Of a stretch of 18,647 nt of DNA, positions 12,506 through 18,647 are shown piece after piece (position 1 is the stretch's first letter; every line of letters begins with the position of its first letter). This DNA is from Streptomyces sp. NRRL S-350 (lineage in GTDB: Bacteria; Actinomycetota; Actinomycetes; Streptomycetales; Streptomycetaceae): positions 1 through 18,647 of the forward strand of contig NZ_JOHO01000089.1 of assembly GCF_000719705.1 (NCBI RefSeq), given 5' to 3'. Under the pieces are notes generated by a model that saw nothing but the letters and a program-made list of their open reading frames with translations, was not told the DNA's origin and did no database searches. The position numbers and the translations under genes are program-made.

Positions 12506-12904
12506 CGGCATTTCGGGAACGGACCCATTCCCCTTCCCGGCGGCCACCCGGAAGGCAGTTCGGCCGCGATCCGGCCGCGTCGGCGGGGTGCCGGCAGGGG
12601 CGGCCGCGCGCGGGACACCGCATCCGGCCTGCCCAGCGACGTCGCGATCACTCTCAGCAGCCGTCGGACGTGCCGCGGAGCGGGGCGATCGCCCGGCGGC
12701 CACCCCTGGGGGCGGCTCCGGTCTCCGTCCCGACGGGCCGCCGCACGGGCGCGGCGGAGGCCCCGCGCTTTTTGTTGCGCAAATAGCCAAAATCCCGATC
12801 GCACCCGTAATCATGATCGTCGTTCCGCAAGTAGGTTTCGATTTCATAGCGCTTCCGGGCGACGGCGCTTTCCGGGGTTCCCCGCCCTCTCCACCCGTGC
12901 TACA
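12506..12904. other. 399-bp gene-free stretch with an AT-rich patch before nagE2
   Basis: No reading frame here has convincing family similarity. The part up to 12768 is ordinary GC-rich intergenic DNA. From about 12769 to 12850 the composition changes sharply: a run of T, the palindrome TTGCGCAA (12775-12782), ATCATGAT near 12808, and several A/T-rich patches. TACAAA at 12901-12906, touching the dre palindrome, is a possible -10 box for nagE2. The AT patch may hold upstream activator sites or bend DNA; this is inference. Confidence 0.5.
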
Positions 12905-12938
12905 AACTGGTCTACACCACCCGTGGTGTAGACCAGTT
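12905..12938. promoter_or_regulatory. Double dre-like palindrome (DasR) upstream of nagE2
   Basis: AACTGGTCTACACCAC (12905-12920) and its exact reverse complement GTGGTGTAGACCAGTT (12923-12938) flank a 2-bp centre, making a 34-bp perfect inverted repeat. Each arm alone contains a dre-like core (TGGTCTACACCA and TGGTGTAGACCA), one base from the TGGTCTAGACCA core. Two DasR dimers could bind side by side, 62-95 bp before the nagE2 ATG. It could also form a cruciform or RNA hairpin. Confidence 0.8.
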
Positions 12939-12999
12939 CGCGGTTCGGCCTCCGTGCCCATCCCCCGCCCGACCGCCATGCCGTTAGGAACCCACCCCC

Positions 13000-14277
13000 A
13001 TGAGTCAGTCTGCGCAGGCACCGGCGCCCGCCACGGCTCCGGCCGCGCCAAGCCCCGCCAAGAAGTTCGGCCAGAACCTCCTCCAGGGTCTCCAGAAGAT
13101 CGGCCGCAGCCTCCAGCTGCCCATCGCGGTGCTCCCCGCCGCCGGTCTCCTGATGCGCCTCGGCCAGGACGACGTGTTCGGCAAGGACGGCCTCGGCTGG
13201 GACAAGGTCGCAGCGGTGTTCAACACCGCCGGCACCTCGGTCTTCGACGCCCTGCCGCTGCTGTTCGCGGTGGGCATCGCGATCGGCTTCGCCAAGAAGG
13301 CGGACGGCTCCACGGCCCTCGCCGCGCTGGTCGGCTTCCTGGTCTACAAGAACGTCCTCACCGCGTTCCCGATCACCGAGTACAAGATCCTCCCCGGCAA
13401 GGACGAGGCCGCCACCTACCAGAACCCCGGCGTGCTGGGCGGCATCGTGATAGGCCTGCTGGCCGCGGTGCTCTGGCAGAAGTACCACCGCACGCGGCTG
13501 GTCGACTGGCTCGGCTTCTTCAACGGCCGCCGACTGGTGCCGATCCTGATGGCCTTCGTCGGCACCGGCGTCGGTGTCTTCTTCGGCCTGGCCTGGGGTC
13601 CGATCGGCGACGCCATCAAGAGCCTGAACGACAGCCTGATCGGTGCCGGCGCGTTCGGCGCGGGGGCGTTCGGCCTGATCAACCGAGGTCTGCTGCCGGT
13701 CGGCATGCACCAGTTCGTGAACTCGTTCGCCTGGTTCCAGACCGGCGACTTCACCAAGCCCGACGGCACCGTCGTGCACGGCGACCTGACCCGCTTCTTC
13801 GCCGGCGACCCGACCGCCGGGCAGTTCATGTCGGGCTTCTACCCGATCATGATGTTCGCGCTGCCCGCCGCCGCACTGGCCATCGCCCACGCCGCCAAGC
13901 CGCACCGCCGCAAGGCCATCACCGGCATGATGGTGTCGCTCGCCCTGACCTCCTTCGTCACCGGTGTCACCGAGCCGATCGAGTTCGCCTTCGTCTTCAT
14001 CGCCCCGGCGCTGTACGTCATCCACGCGCTGCTCACCGCCGTCTCCATGGCCGTCACCTGGGCGCTCGGCGTGCACGACGGCTTCACCTTCTCCGGCGGC
14101 CTGATCGACTACCTGCTGGCCTGGAACAAGGCCACCGACCCCTGGATGATCATCCCGCTCGGCCTGGTCTTCGCCGCGCTGTACTACTTCCTCTTCCGCT
14201 TCGCGATCACCAAGTTCGACCTCAAGACCCCCGGTCGCGAGGACGACGACGAGATCGAGGACGTCACCAAGGCCTGA
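13000..14277 (+). CDS. nagE2: PTS EIIC permease, N-acetylglucosamine (NagE2-like)
   Basis: A 425-residue EIIC permease, the second of two tandem paralogues. Motifs match nagE1: GRSLQLPIAVLPAAGLLMRLG (35-55), DVFGKDGLGWDKV, KKADGSTALAALVGF, GMHQFVNSFAWF with His237, and GVTEPIEFAF with Glu325/Glu328. The N-terminal 20 residues are Ala/Pro-rich and cytoplasmic. In S. coelicolor NagE2 is the main GlcNAc permease working with NagF, so this gene is the best candidate for the active transporter. AGGAA at 12986-12990 lies 9 nt before the ATG. The dre palindrome just upstream predicts DasR control. A strong terminator follows. Confidence 0.94.
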   Translation: MSQSAQAPAPATAPAAPSPAKKFGQNLLQGLQKIGRSLQLPIAVLPAAGLLMRLGQDDVFGKDGLGWDKVAAVFNTAGTSVFDALPLLFAVGIAIGFAKKADGSTALAALVGFLVYKNVLTAFPITEYKILPGKDEAATYQNPGVLGGIVIGLLAAVLWQKYHRTRLVDWLGFFNGRRLVPILMAFVGTGVGVFFGLAWGPIGDAIKSLNDSLIGAGAFGAGAFGLINRGLLPVGMHQFVNSFAWFQTGDFTKPDGTVVHGDLTRFFAGDPTAGQFMSGFYPIMMFALPAAALAIAHAAKPHRRKAITGMMVSLALTSFVTGVTEPIEFAFVFIAPALYVIHALLTAVSMAVTWALGVHDGFTFSGGLIDYLLAWNKATDPWMIIPLGLVFAALYYFLFRFAITKFDLKTPGREDDDEIEDVTKA

Positions 14278-14300
14278 CGCCCGCGTCCGGCTCCTTCCCG

Positions 14301-14344
14301 AGGCCCCGCCCCGCCACTGCTCCCCCAGCGGCCGGGCGGGGCCT
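14301..14344. terminator. Terminator between nagE2 and the LuxR-type gene
   Basis: An 11-bp perfect stem, AGGCCCCGCCC (14301-14311) with GGGCGGGGCCT (14334-14344), around a 22-nt loop. It is 24 bp after nagE2 and 51 bp beyond the convergent stop at 14395, and can serve both directions. Confidence 0.8.
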
Positions 14345-14394
14345 TGCGCGTGCGCCCGTCCCCGGTCGGAGGTGAGGACCCGGCCGGGAACCCG

Positions 14395-15534
14395 CTAGAT
14401 CCACCCCCGCTGAGCCGCGTGCACGCCGGCCTGGAAGCGGCTCTCCGCGCCCAGGCCGGCGATCAGCTCGGCGACCAGCCGGCGCACCGTACGCTCCGAC
14501 ACTTCCAGCTTGCGGGCGATCGCCACGTCCGTCAGGCCGGCCGCCAGCAGCTGCAGCACGGTGAGTTGGCGGTCGGTCATCTCGACTTCCTCCGGACCGA
14601 GCTCGGTAGGAGTCCAGGCCGCCGACCAGAAGTACTCGAACAGCTCGGCGACCAGCGCGACCACGGCCGGATCACGGACCACCACCGCCGCCTCGGCGAC
14701 GGGTGGGCACCCGCCCCCGGCCTGGCGACCGGAAGGTGCCCCCGGGCCGGTGCCCCGGAAAGCGCCCGGGCCCGAACCGGGCGCGGGCAGGATCGCCAGC
14801 CGGGCGTCCACCACGATCAGCCAGAGCGGCAGCGAGTGCGCGGCCCGGATCCGGGCCCCGGCCCCGGTCAGCTCCCGCACGTGCGCCAGCACGGCGGGGC
14901 GGCGCAGCGCCGCGGCCGGATAGATGGTGCGCAGGGCGGCGCCGTGGGTGAGGACGAGGCGTTCGCGGGCGAGCTTGTCGGCCAGGGCGGGGCCGGAGAG
15001 GTCCTGGCCGGGGCGCAGGGAGAGGGCCTCGGTGCGGGCACCGCGGGCGGCGTCCTCCAGTAGGGCGGCGATCCGGTCGGCGCCGCGGACGAGTTCGAGG
15101 CCGGTGTCGGCGCGGTGGTGCTGCTGGGCGGGCAGGTAGCCGGTGTGCAGCCGGTCGACGGCGTCGCGGGCGCGGCGCAGTTCGGCGACCAGGGCGGTGA
15201 CCCGGGTGTCGGTGTCGAGGAGGAGTTGGCGGACCGCGGTGTCGACCGAGACCGCGGTCTCGGCAGGGACGGCACGGTCGGCGCGGTCGATCCCGTCGGG
15301 GCAGTCGATCCGGTCGGCGCGGTCGATCCGGTCGGCGCGGTCGCCGGGGGCGGCTGCCTCGCCGGTGCGGTGTCCGGCCGTGGGCTGGAGGAGTCCCAGC
15401 GCGCGCAGTTCGGCGGTGGCGGCGCCGAGCCGGGGCCCGTCCCAGTGGAGGCCGAGGGCTTCGGGCGGGCGGCCTGGTTCGGCGAGCAGGCGGGCGTAGA
15501 GCTGGGTGGCGTCGGTGCCGGTTGGCCTCTCCAT
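14395..15534 (-). CDS. LuxR-type (TrmB-like) transcriptional regulator with repeat linker
   Basis: A 379-residue regulator. The C-terminus (318-379) is a LuxR/GerE helix-turn-helix: MTDRQLTVLQLLAAGLTDVAI, then RKLEVSERTVRRLVAELIAG (split here). Residues 1-52 resemble a TrmB-like winged helix (TQLYARLLAEPGRPPEALG, AELRALGLLQP). Between them is a low-complexity linker DRADRIDRADRI (65-76 and onward to 88) encoded by an 18-bp tandem repeat, then a helical block and a central domain (about 145-305) with TEALSLRPGQ and GARIRAAHSLPLWLIVVDAR, typical of streptomycete TrmB/LuxR orphan regulators. A second Gly/Pro-rich insert lies at 250-277. No receiver or kinase partner is present. The ATG at 15534 gives the best N-terminus. 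Its target is unknown; it sits between nagE2 and the aminotransferase gene. Confidence 0.88.
   Translation of the reverse strand: MERPTGTDATQLYARLLAEPGRPPEALGLHWDGPRLGAATAELRALGLLQPTAGHRTGEAAAPGDRADRIDRADRIDCPDGIDRADRAVPAETAVSVDTAVRQLLLDTDTRVTALVAELRRARDAVDRLHTGYLPAQQHHRADTGLELVRGADRIAALLEDAARGARTEALSLRPGQDLSGPALADKLARERLVLTHGAALRTIYPAAALRRPAVLAHVRELTGAGARIRAAHSLPLWLIVVDARLAILPAPGSGPGAFRGTGPGAPSGRQAGGGCPPVAEAAVVVRDPAVVALVAELFEYFWSAAWTPTELGPEEVEMTDRQLTVLQLLAAGLTDVAIARKLEVSERTVRRLVAELIAGLGAESRFQAGVHAAQRGWI
15275..15346. repeat. 18-bp in-frame tandem repeat within the LuxR-type gene
   Basis: Four units start at 15275, 15293, 15311 and 15329, each close to CGGTCGGCGCGGTCGATC. Each encodes six residues (Ile-Arg-Asp-Ala-Arg-Asp order on the complementary strand, read DRADRI). 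The unit length is a multiple of three, so changes in copy number would keep the frame and alter only linker length. Confidence 0.8.
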
Positions 15535-15709
15535 CGGCGCAGCCTAGTGAGGGCGGCCGGGGCCCGGGCGAGGGCTTCCGCTCTGCGAGACGACGGCGCG
15601 GTCGGGCCAAGTCCGGCGCCCGGTACGGCGGTTCCGCTCCCGGTCATGGCCGGTTCCGGTCGGCTCCGGCGGGCTGACCTGCGGTGCGGCGGCGCACAGG
15701 ATGAGCGGC

Positions 15710-16624
15710 ATGGCTCTTCCCGAAGCTTCGACGATCTGGTTGGACGGCGCCCTGGTGCCCTGGCAGGAGGCCCGGGTGCACGTCCTCACGCACGGCCTGC
15801 ACTATGGCACGGGTGTGCTGGAGGGCACCCGGGTGTTCGCGACCGCGGACGGCCCGGCGGTGTTCCGGCTGCCCGAGCACCTGCGCCGACTGGACCGCAG
15901 CGCCCGGATGATCAGAATGGAACTCCCTTACGGGCTCGCCGACTTGACGAAGGCGACGCTCGACCTGGTGCGCGCCAACGGCCACCGGGACTGCTACCTG
16001 CGGCACTTCGCCTTCCTCGGCTACGGCACGATGGGCATCGACATGCGGCACTCACCGGTCGGCGTGTCGATCGCGAGCTGGGAGTGGCGGGGCCAACTCC
16101 CCTGCCCCGAAGGCGGGATCACGCTGAAGACCAGCAGCTGGCGGCGGAACGACCCGAACGCGGTGCCGCCCGCCGCGAAGGCCACCGGCCCGTACCTGAA
16201 CTCGGTGCTCGCCCGCCGGGAGGCCAACGACGCGGGCTACGACGAGGCGCTGCTGCTCGGCGCGGACGGCACGGTGAGCGAGTGCACCGGGGAGAACGTG
16301 TTCGCCGTGCGCGACGGGGTGCTGCGCACGCCCCCGGCGAGCGCGGGCGCCCTGGAGGGGATCACCCAGGACACCGTGCTCACCCTGGCCCGGGACCGGC
16401 GCATCGAGGTCCGCGTCGAGAGCCTCCTGCGTTCGGACCTGTACGCGGCGGACGAGCTCTTCGTCTGCGGCACGGCCGCCGGCATCGTCCCGGTCCGCTC
16501 CCTGGACGACCGTGCCCTGCCCACCGCTCCCGGCCCGGTCACCGCGCTCCTGGCCGAGGCCTACCGGGCGGCGGTGACGGGCGCCGACCCGCGCTACCGG
16601 CACTGGCTGACACCGGTGGCCTGA
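15710..16624 (+). CDS. ilvE: Branched-chain amino acid aminotransferase (PLP class IV)
   Basis: A 304-residue class IV PLP aminotransferase of the bacterial IlvE group, which interconverts Leu, Ile and Val with their 2-oxo acids using glutamate/2-oxoglutarate. Features: IWLDGALVPWQEARVHVLTH (9-28), LHYGTGVLEGTRVF, the PLP-binding Lys157 in AAKATGPYLNSVLA, Glu191 in SECTGENVFAVRDG, and ELFVCGTAAGIVPV near 249. Spacing of Lys and Glu matches E. coli IlvE. The ATG at 15710 is preferred because AGGATGA lies 5 nt upstream; an ATG at 15701 would add three residues and lacks a ribosome site. It may be a second copy or a pathway-dedicated enzyme, since the main ilvE of streptomycetes is usually elsewhere. 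It is divergent from the regulator and convergent with the MBL gene (10-bp gap). Confidence 0.92.
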   Translation: MALPEASTIWLDGALVPWQEARVHVLTHGLHYGTGVLEGTRVFATADGPAVFRLPEHLRRLDRSARMIRMELPYGLADLTKATLDLVRANGHRDCYLRHFAFLGYGTMGIDMRHSPVGVSIASWEWRGQLPCPEGGITLKTSSWRRNDPNAVPPAAKATGPYLNSVLARREANDAGYDEALLLGADGTVSECTGENVFAVRDGVLRTPPASAGALEGITQDTVLTLARDRRIEVRVESLLRSDLYAADELFVCGTAAGIVPVRSLDDRALPTAPGPVTALLAEAYRAAVTGADPRYRHWLTPVA

Positions 16625-16634
16625 GACGGCCCGG

Positions 16635-17381
16635 TCAGATCTCGTAGACCGCGCCGGCCCGGGCGATCTCGACCGGCCCGGCGTAGGCGGCGGCGGCGTC
16701 GCGGCGGTTGTGCTCGGCGTCGGTCCACGGGGGGATGTGGGTGAGGACGAGGCGGTGGGCGCCGGCGGCGGTGGCGTGCTCGCCGGCTTCGCGGCCGTTG
16801 AGGTGGACGGCCTGGTAGGTGTCGCGGCCGTCGATGTACGCGGCCTCGCAGAGGAAGAGGTCGGCGTCGCGCGCGAGTTCGACGAGTTCGGCGCTCTCGC
16901 CGGTGTCGCCGCTGTAGGCCAGGGAGCGGCCGCCGTGTTCGAGGCGGAAGGCGAAGGCGTCGACGGGGTGGTTGACCTGGGCGACGGTGATCCGGAACGG
17001 CCCGAGTCCGAAGCTGCCGGGGGTGAGGGTGCGGAACTCGAACACCTCCTTCATCCCCGGGTTCTCCGGCATGTCGTAGGCGCGGGCGAGCCGTTCGGGC
17101 GTGCCGGCCGGCCCGTACACGGGCAGCAGTTCGGGGCAGCCCTCGGCGCGGTAGTTGCGGGCCACCCAGTAGGCGCACAGGTCGACGCAGTGGTCGGCGT
17201 GGAGGTGGCTGAGCAGGACGGCGTCGACGTCGTAGAGGCCGGTGTACTTCTGCAGGGCGCCGAGCGCTCCGTTGCCGAGGTCGAGGACGACGCGGTAGCC
17301 GTCGGCCTCGACCAGGTAGCTGGAGCAGGGCGAGTCGGCGGACGGGAAGCTCCCCGAGCACCCCACCACGGTCAGTTTCAT
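16635..17381 (-). CDS. MBL-fold metallohydrolase, Rv1339-like
   Basis: A 248-residue metallo-beta-lactamase-fold hydrolase. The metal-binding HxHxDH motif is at 59-64 (LLSHLHADHCVDL); further ligands are in NHPVDAFAF, AYSGDTGE and LVLTHIPPW. The start LTVVGCSGSFPSADSPCSSY closely resembles mycobacterial Rv1339 (LGCSGSV, LLSHLHADHCLDL, SLAYSGDTG, LLLTHIPPWT). Rv1339 has been reported to be a cyclic-AMP phosphodiesterase; earlier annotations call the family RNase Z-like. In mycobacteria it lies directly before rph and rdgB, so here the same set is spread over 9 kb with PTS and other genes between. GGAGGGG precedes the ATG at 17381. Activity on cAMP is an inference from similarity. Confidence 0.92.
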   Translation of the reverse strand: MKLTVVGCSGSFPSADSPCSSYLVEADGYRVVLDLGNGALGALQKYTGLYDVDAVLLSHLHADHCVDLCAYWVARNYRAEGCPELLPVYGPAGTPERLARAYDMPENPGMKEVFEFRTLTPGSFGLGPFRITVAQVNHPVDAFAFRLEHGGRSLAYSGDTGESAELVELARDADLFLCEAAYIDGRDTYQAVHLNGREAGEHATAAGAHRLVLTHIPPWTDAEHNRRDAAAAYAGPVEIARAGAVYEI

Positions 17382-17424
17382 CCGAGCCCCTCCGCCCCGA
17401 CACGTCCTGGCTGCTGCTGGATAG

Positions 17425-17458
17425 CGGCATGGAAAACATGAAAAACGGCATGGAAAAC
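17425..17458. repeat. A/T-rich direct repeats upstream of the MBL gene
   Basis: CGGCATGGAAAAC occurs at 17425-17437 and 17446-17458 (period 21 bp), with a related ATGAAAA between them, giving three A-run elements about one helical turn apart. They lie 44-77 bp upstream of the MBL start, in an otherwise GC-rich sequence, where a promoter would be. They look like an operator or an intrinsically bent segment. Confidence 0.55.
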
Positions 17459-17530
17459 GGCAGGCCGGGCCGGGGAACCGGCCGGTAGCACTGCATTGGT
17501 GTGTCGAGGGTAAGGGCGGAGCGGCACTTT

Positions 17531-17587
17531 GCCCCCGTCCCCGTGCCGGGCTGTGGCTGGAATCACCAGAACGCCGGGGACGGGGGC
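17531..17587 (-). terminator. 13-bp-stem hairpin after the HTH gene
   Basis: GCCCCCGTCCCCG (17531-17543) pairs perfectly with CGGGGACGGGGGC (17575-17587); the 31-nt loop contains a small hairpin CTGG-AATCA-CCAG. It lies 40 bp past the HTH stop and probably keeps its transcript out of the MBL gene. Confidence 0.65.
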
Positions 17588-17627
17588 GGGGCGGGAGCAG
17601 GGCGCGCTCAGCGGTGCCGGGGAGGGC

Positions 17628-17816
17628 TCAGCGGTGCCCGGGGCGGTTGCGGGCCCAGGCGCGGATGGTGTCGGGGTACCAGCGGGGGTGCCCGCTGCCG
17701 TCGAAGGCGTCCGGGTCGGGCAGCAGCCCGTGCCTGCGGTAGCTGCGGACGGTCTCGGGCCGGACGTTGATGTGGCGGGCGATCTCGGCGTAGGACCACA
17801 GCATGCTTCTCGTCAC
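17628..17816 (-). CDS. Small helix-turn-helix DNA-binding protein
   Basis: A 62-residue protein that is essentially one helix-turn-helix: LWSYAEIARHINVRPETVRS (6-25) then YRRHGLLPDPDAFDGSGHPR and WYPDTIRAWARNRPG. The order resembles MerR/excisionase-type winged helices (SYAEIA ... VRPETVRSYRRHGLLPDPD). The DNA target is unknown. The GTG at 17816 is chosen because GGAGGT lies 5 nt upstream; the ATG at 17804 has no such site. It is divergent from the PemK-like gene at 18000 across 183 bp containing repeated TTTCGTGACG motifs, so it may regulate that gene or itself. Confidence 0.85.
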   Translation of the reverse strand: MTRSMLWSYAEIARHINVRPETVRSYRRHGLLPDPDAFDGSGHPRWYPDTIRAWARNRPGHR

Positions 17817-17840
17817 ACGGCACCTCCGGGGCGGGGCGGA

Positions 17841-17913
17841 GTTTCGTGACGCAGCCTCTCCAGGTACGGCCGGGCCATCGGCGCAGAACGGGCACCGTGG
17901 CCGTTTCGTGACG
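17841..17913. repeat. Direct repeat GTTTCGTGACG in the HTH/PemK intergenic region
   Basis: GTTTCGTGACG is present at 17841-17851 and 17903-17913. The second copy extends to the inverted repeat TTCGT-G-ACGAA (17905-17915), and other CGTCAC/GTGACG motifs are nearby (17811-17816, 17956-17961). The clustering between divergent genes suggests binding sites for the adjacent HTH protein, which is inferred. Confidence 0.45.
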
Positions 17914-17986
17914 AACCGGGAGCAACGCGCGGACAAATGCCCGACTGTCACAGCCGTCACGGTGGTGGCGTTCACCGCCGGGCCGG

Positions 17987-17992
17987 TACGGT
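17987..17992 (+). promoter_or_regulatory. Possible -10 box of a leaderless PemK-like transcript
   Basis: TACGGT ends 7 bp before the ATG at 18000, which has no ribosome site. If this is the -10 box, transcription would start at the ATG itself. No clear -35 box is visible. Confidence 0.3.
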
Positions 17993-17999
17993 TCGCCGC

Positions 18000-18461
18000 A
18001 TGAACGGCATGACTGGTACCTGGGTCGTCCTGGCGCTGGCCGGCGTCGCGCTGCTGGTGGCCGCCGCGGTGGCGCTGGTGCGGCGCACCCGTCCGGCTCC
18101 GCGTCCGGCCGGGCCGACCGGCCCGCGGCCTCGCCCGGACACCAAGGCGGCCCCCGGGCCGCAGGAGATCTGGTGGGCGGAGGTGCCGTTCGAGGAAGGC
18201 CCCGGTGCCAAGGACCGCCCGTGCCTGGTGCTGCGGGTGCACGGCGGGACCGCCACCGTCGTGAAGATCACCAGCAAGCACCACGCCGACCGCCCGGGCG
18301 TGCTGCCGCTGCCGCCGGGTTCGGTGGGCGACCGGCAGGGCCGGGCCAGCTGGCTGGAGACCGACGAGCTGCGCGAGGTGCCGCTGTCGGCCTTCCGCCG
18401 CCGGGCCGGCACGGTGGACCGTCAGGTCTGGGCCCGGGCGCAGCGGGTGCTGAACCGGTAG
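18000..18461 (+). CDS. Membrane-anchored PemK/MazF-like protein
   Basis: A 153-residue protein with an N-terminal membrane segment (WVVLALAGVALLVAAAVALV, 8-27), an Arg/Pro-rich linker (28-54) and a PemK/MazF-like domain. That domain begins QEIWWAEVPFEEGPGAKDRP (55-74), continues CLVLRV and VVKITSKHHADRPGVLPLP, and ends SWLETDELREVPLSAFRRRAG, matching the MazF core including the Ser-x-x-x-Thr region. MazF/PemK toxins are mRNA interferases paired with a cognate antitoxin. Here the domain is tethered to the membrane and no antitoxin gene overlaps or precedes it; the divergent HTH is the only candidate. It could be a domesticated, non-toxic relative. The ATG at 18009 is an alternative start. Confidence 0.8.
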   Translation: MNGMTGTWVVLALAGVALLVAAAVALVRRTRPAPRPAGPTGPRPRPDTKAAPGPQEIWWAEVPFEEGPGAKDRPCLVLRVHGGTATVVKITSKHHADRPGVLPLPPGSVGDRQGRASWLETDELREVPLSAFRRRAGTVDRQVWARAQRVLNR

Positions 18462-18509
18462 CGGGCGCCGGGCCGGTAGCGGGCGCCGGGCCGGTAGCGG
18501 GCGTCGGCC
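18456..18509. repeat. Three 18-bp tandem repeats at the end of the PemK-like gene
   Basis: Units CGGTAGCGGGCGCCGGGC at 18456-18473 and 18474-18491, and a variant at 18492-18509. The first unit includes the last codons and the TAG stop, so the repeats duplicate the gene's 3' edge. The array ends about 35 bp from the transposase stop. Confidence 0.85.
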
Positions 18510-18543
18510 CGGCTGGGCCGGTCGCGACGGGAGCAGCGGCCGG

Positions 18544-18647
18544 CTAGGTGTTCTGGCCCATGAGGTTGGGAACGCGGCTGGCGGGTGGTTTGCCTGCGAG
18601 TGCGGTGTGTCCGCGGTGGTGATTGTAGGTGTGGAGCCAGTCGGGGT
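18544..18647 (-). mobile_element. 3' end of an IS481-family-type transposase (partial)
   Basis: The minus frame from the window edge to a TAG at 18544-18546 encodes the C-terminal 34 residues of an integrase-core transposase: PDWLHTYNHHRGHTALAGKP then PASRVPNLMGQNT. YNHHRGHTALAGKPPASRV is the hallmark C-terminus of DDE integrase-type transposases of the IS481 group common in streptomycetes. The catalytic residues lie outside the window, and no terminal inverted repeat or target duplication could be defined. Whether the element is intact cannot be told. Confidence 0.85.

Noticed and set aside
12506..12768. A riboswitch or leader RNA before nagE2
   Set aside because: No known riboswitch core was recognised and the segment lies well upstream of the probable promoter.
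10735..12786. A 683-residue plus-strand open frame overlapping nagE1
   Set aside because: It is out of frame with the clear EIIC protein and consists of Arg/Pro/Gly-rich sequence typical of alternative frames in GC-rich DNA.
12588..14375. A 595-residue plus-strand frame overlapping nagE2
   Set aside because: Same reason: nagE2 occupies another frame with full family similarity.

Overview
This is a high-GC actinobacterial chromosome segment, almost certainly from Streptomycetaceae (Streptomyces or Kitasatospora). The signs are G/C-dominated third codon positions, GTG starts, a bcp / DUF3618 / GroES-like / rdgB / rph neighbourhood, and a DasR-type N-acetylglucosamine PTS cluster (nagF, nagE1, nagE2) with dre-like operators. 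No rRNA, CRISPR array or replication origin was seen. One tRNA gene, tRNA-Leu(UAG), is present.

Layout. 1-3300: the tail of a Pro/Thr-rich protein, a winged-helix AlkZ/YcaQ-like protein, and a LysR regulator divergent from a short-chain dehydrogenase-like protein that lacks the catalytic Tyr and Lys; a textbook ATAC-N7-GTAT LysR box lies between the last two. 3404-4876: a GroES-like protein, a DUF3618 membrane protein and the peroxiredoxin Bcp. 5126-8190: an islet of visibly lower GC and less biased codon use, holding an EspC/WXG100-like small protein, a WXG-domain plus DUF1023 alpha/beta hydrolase, and a lipoprotein, all in one minus-strand operon. It sits between bcp and tRNA-Leu and looks acquired. 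8206-10343: tRNA-Leu, then rdgB, a small lipoprotein and rph on the minus strand. 10451-14277: nagF (EIIB) divergent from two paralogous EIIC genes, each preceded by a dre-like site. 14395-17381: a LuxR-type regulator with a repeat-encoded linker, a branched-chain aminotransferase, and an Rv1339-like metallo-beta-lactamase-fold protein. 17628-18647: a small helix-turn-helix protein divergent from a membrane-anchored PemK/MazF-like protein, then the 3' end of an IS481-type transposase running off the window.

How the genes work together. NagF with NagE1/NagE2 would form the membrane-specific part of GlcNAc uptake, needing EI, HPr and EIIA from elsewhere, and the dre sites predict DasR repression relieved by GlcNAc-derived metabolites. 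RdgB, RNase PH and the MBL protein are the conserved housekeeping set seen as a compact cluster in mycobacteria (Rv1339-Rv1341); here the MBL gene is separated from rph by the PTS, regulator and aminotransferase genes. The most system-like novelty is the islet at 5.1-7.7 kb, a probable type VII-secreted hydrolase with a small partner and a surface lipoprotein. Intergenic regions are rich in strong hairpins and short tandem repeats (9, 11, 16 and 18 bp), listed individually.
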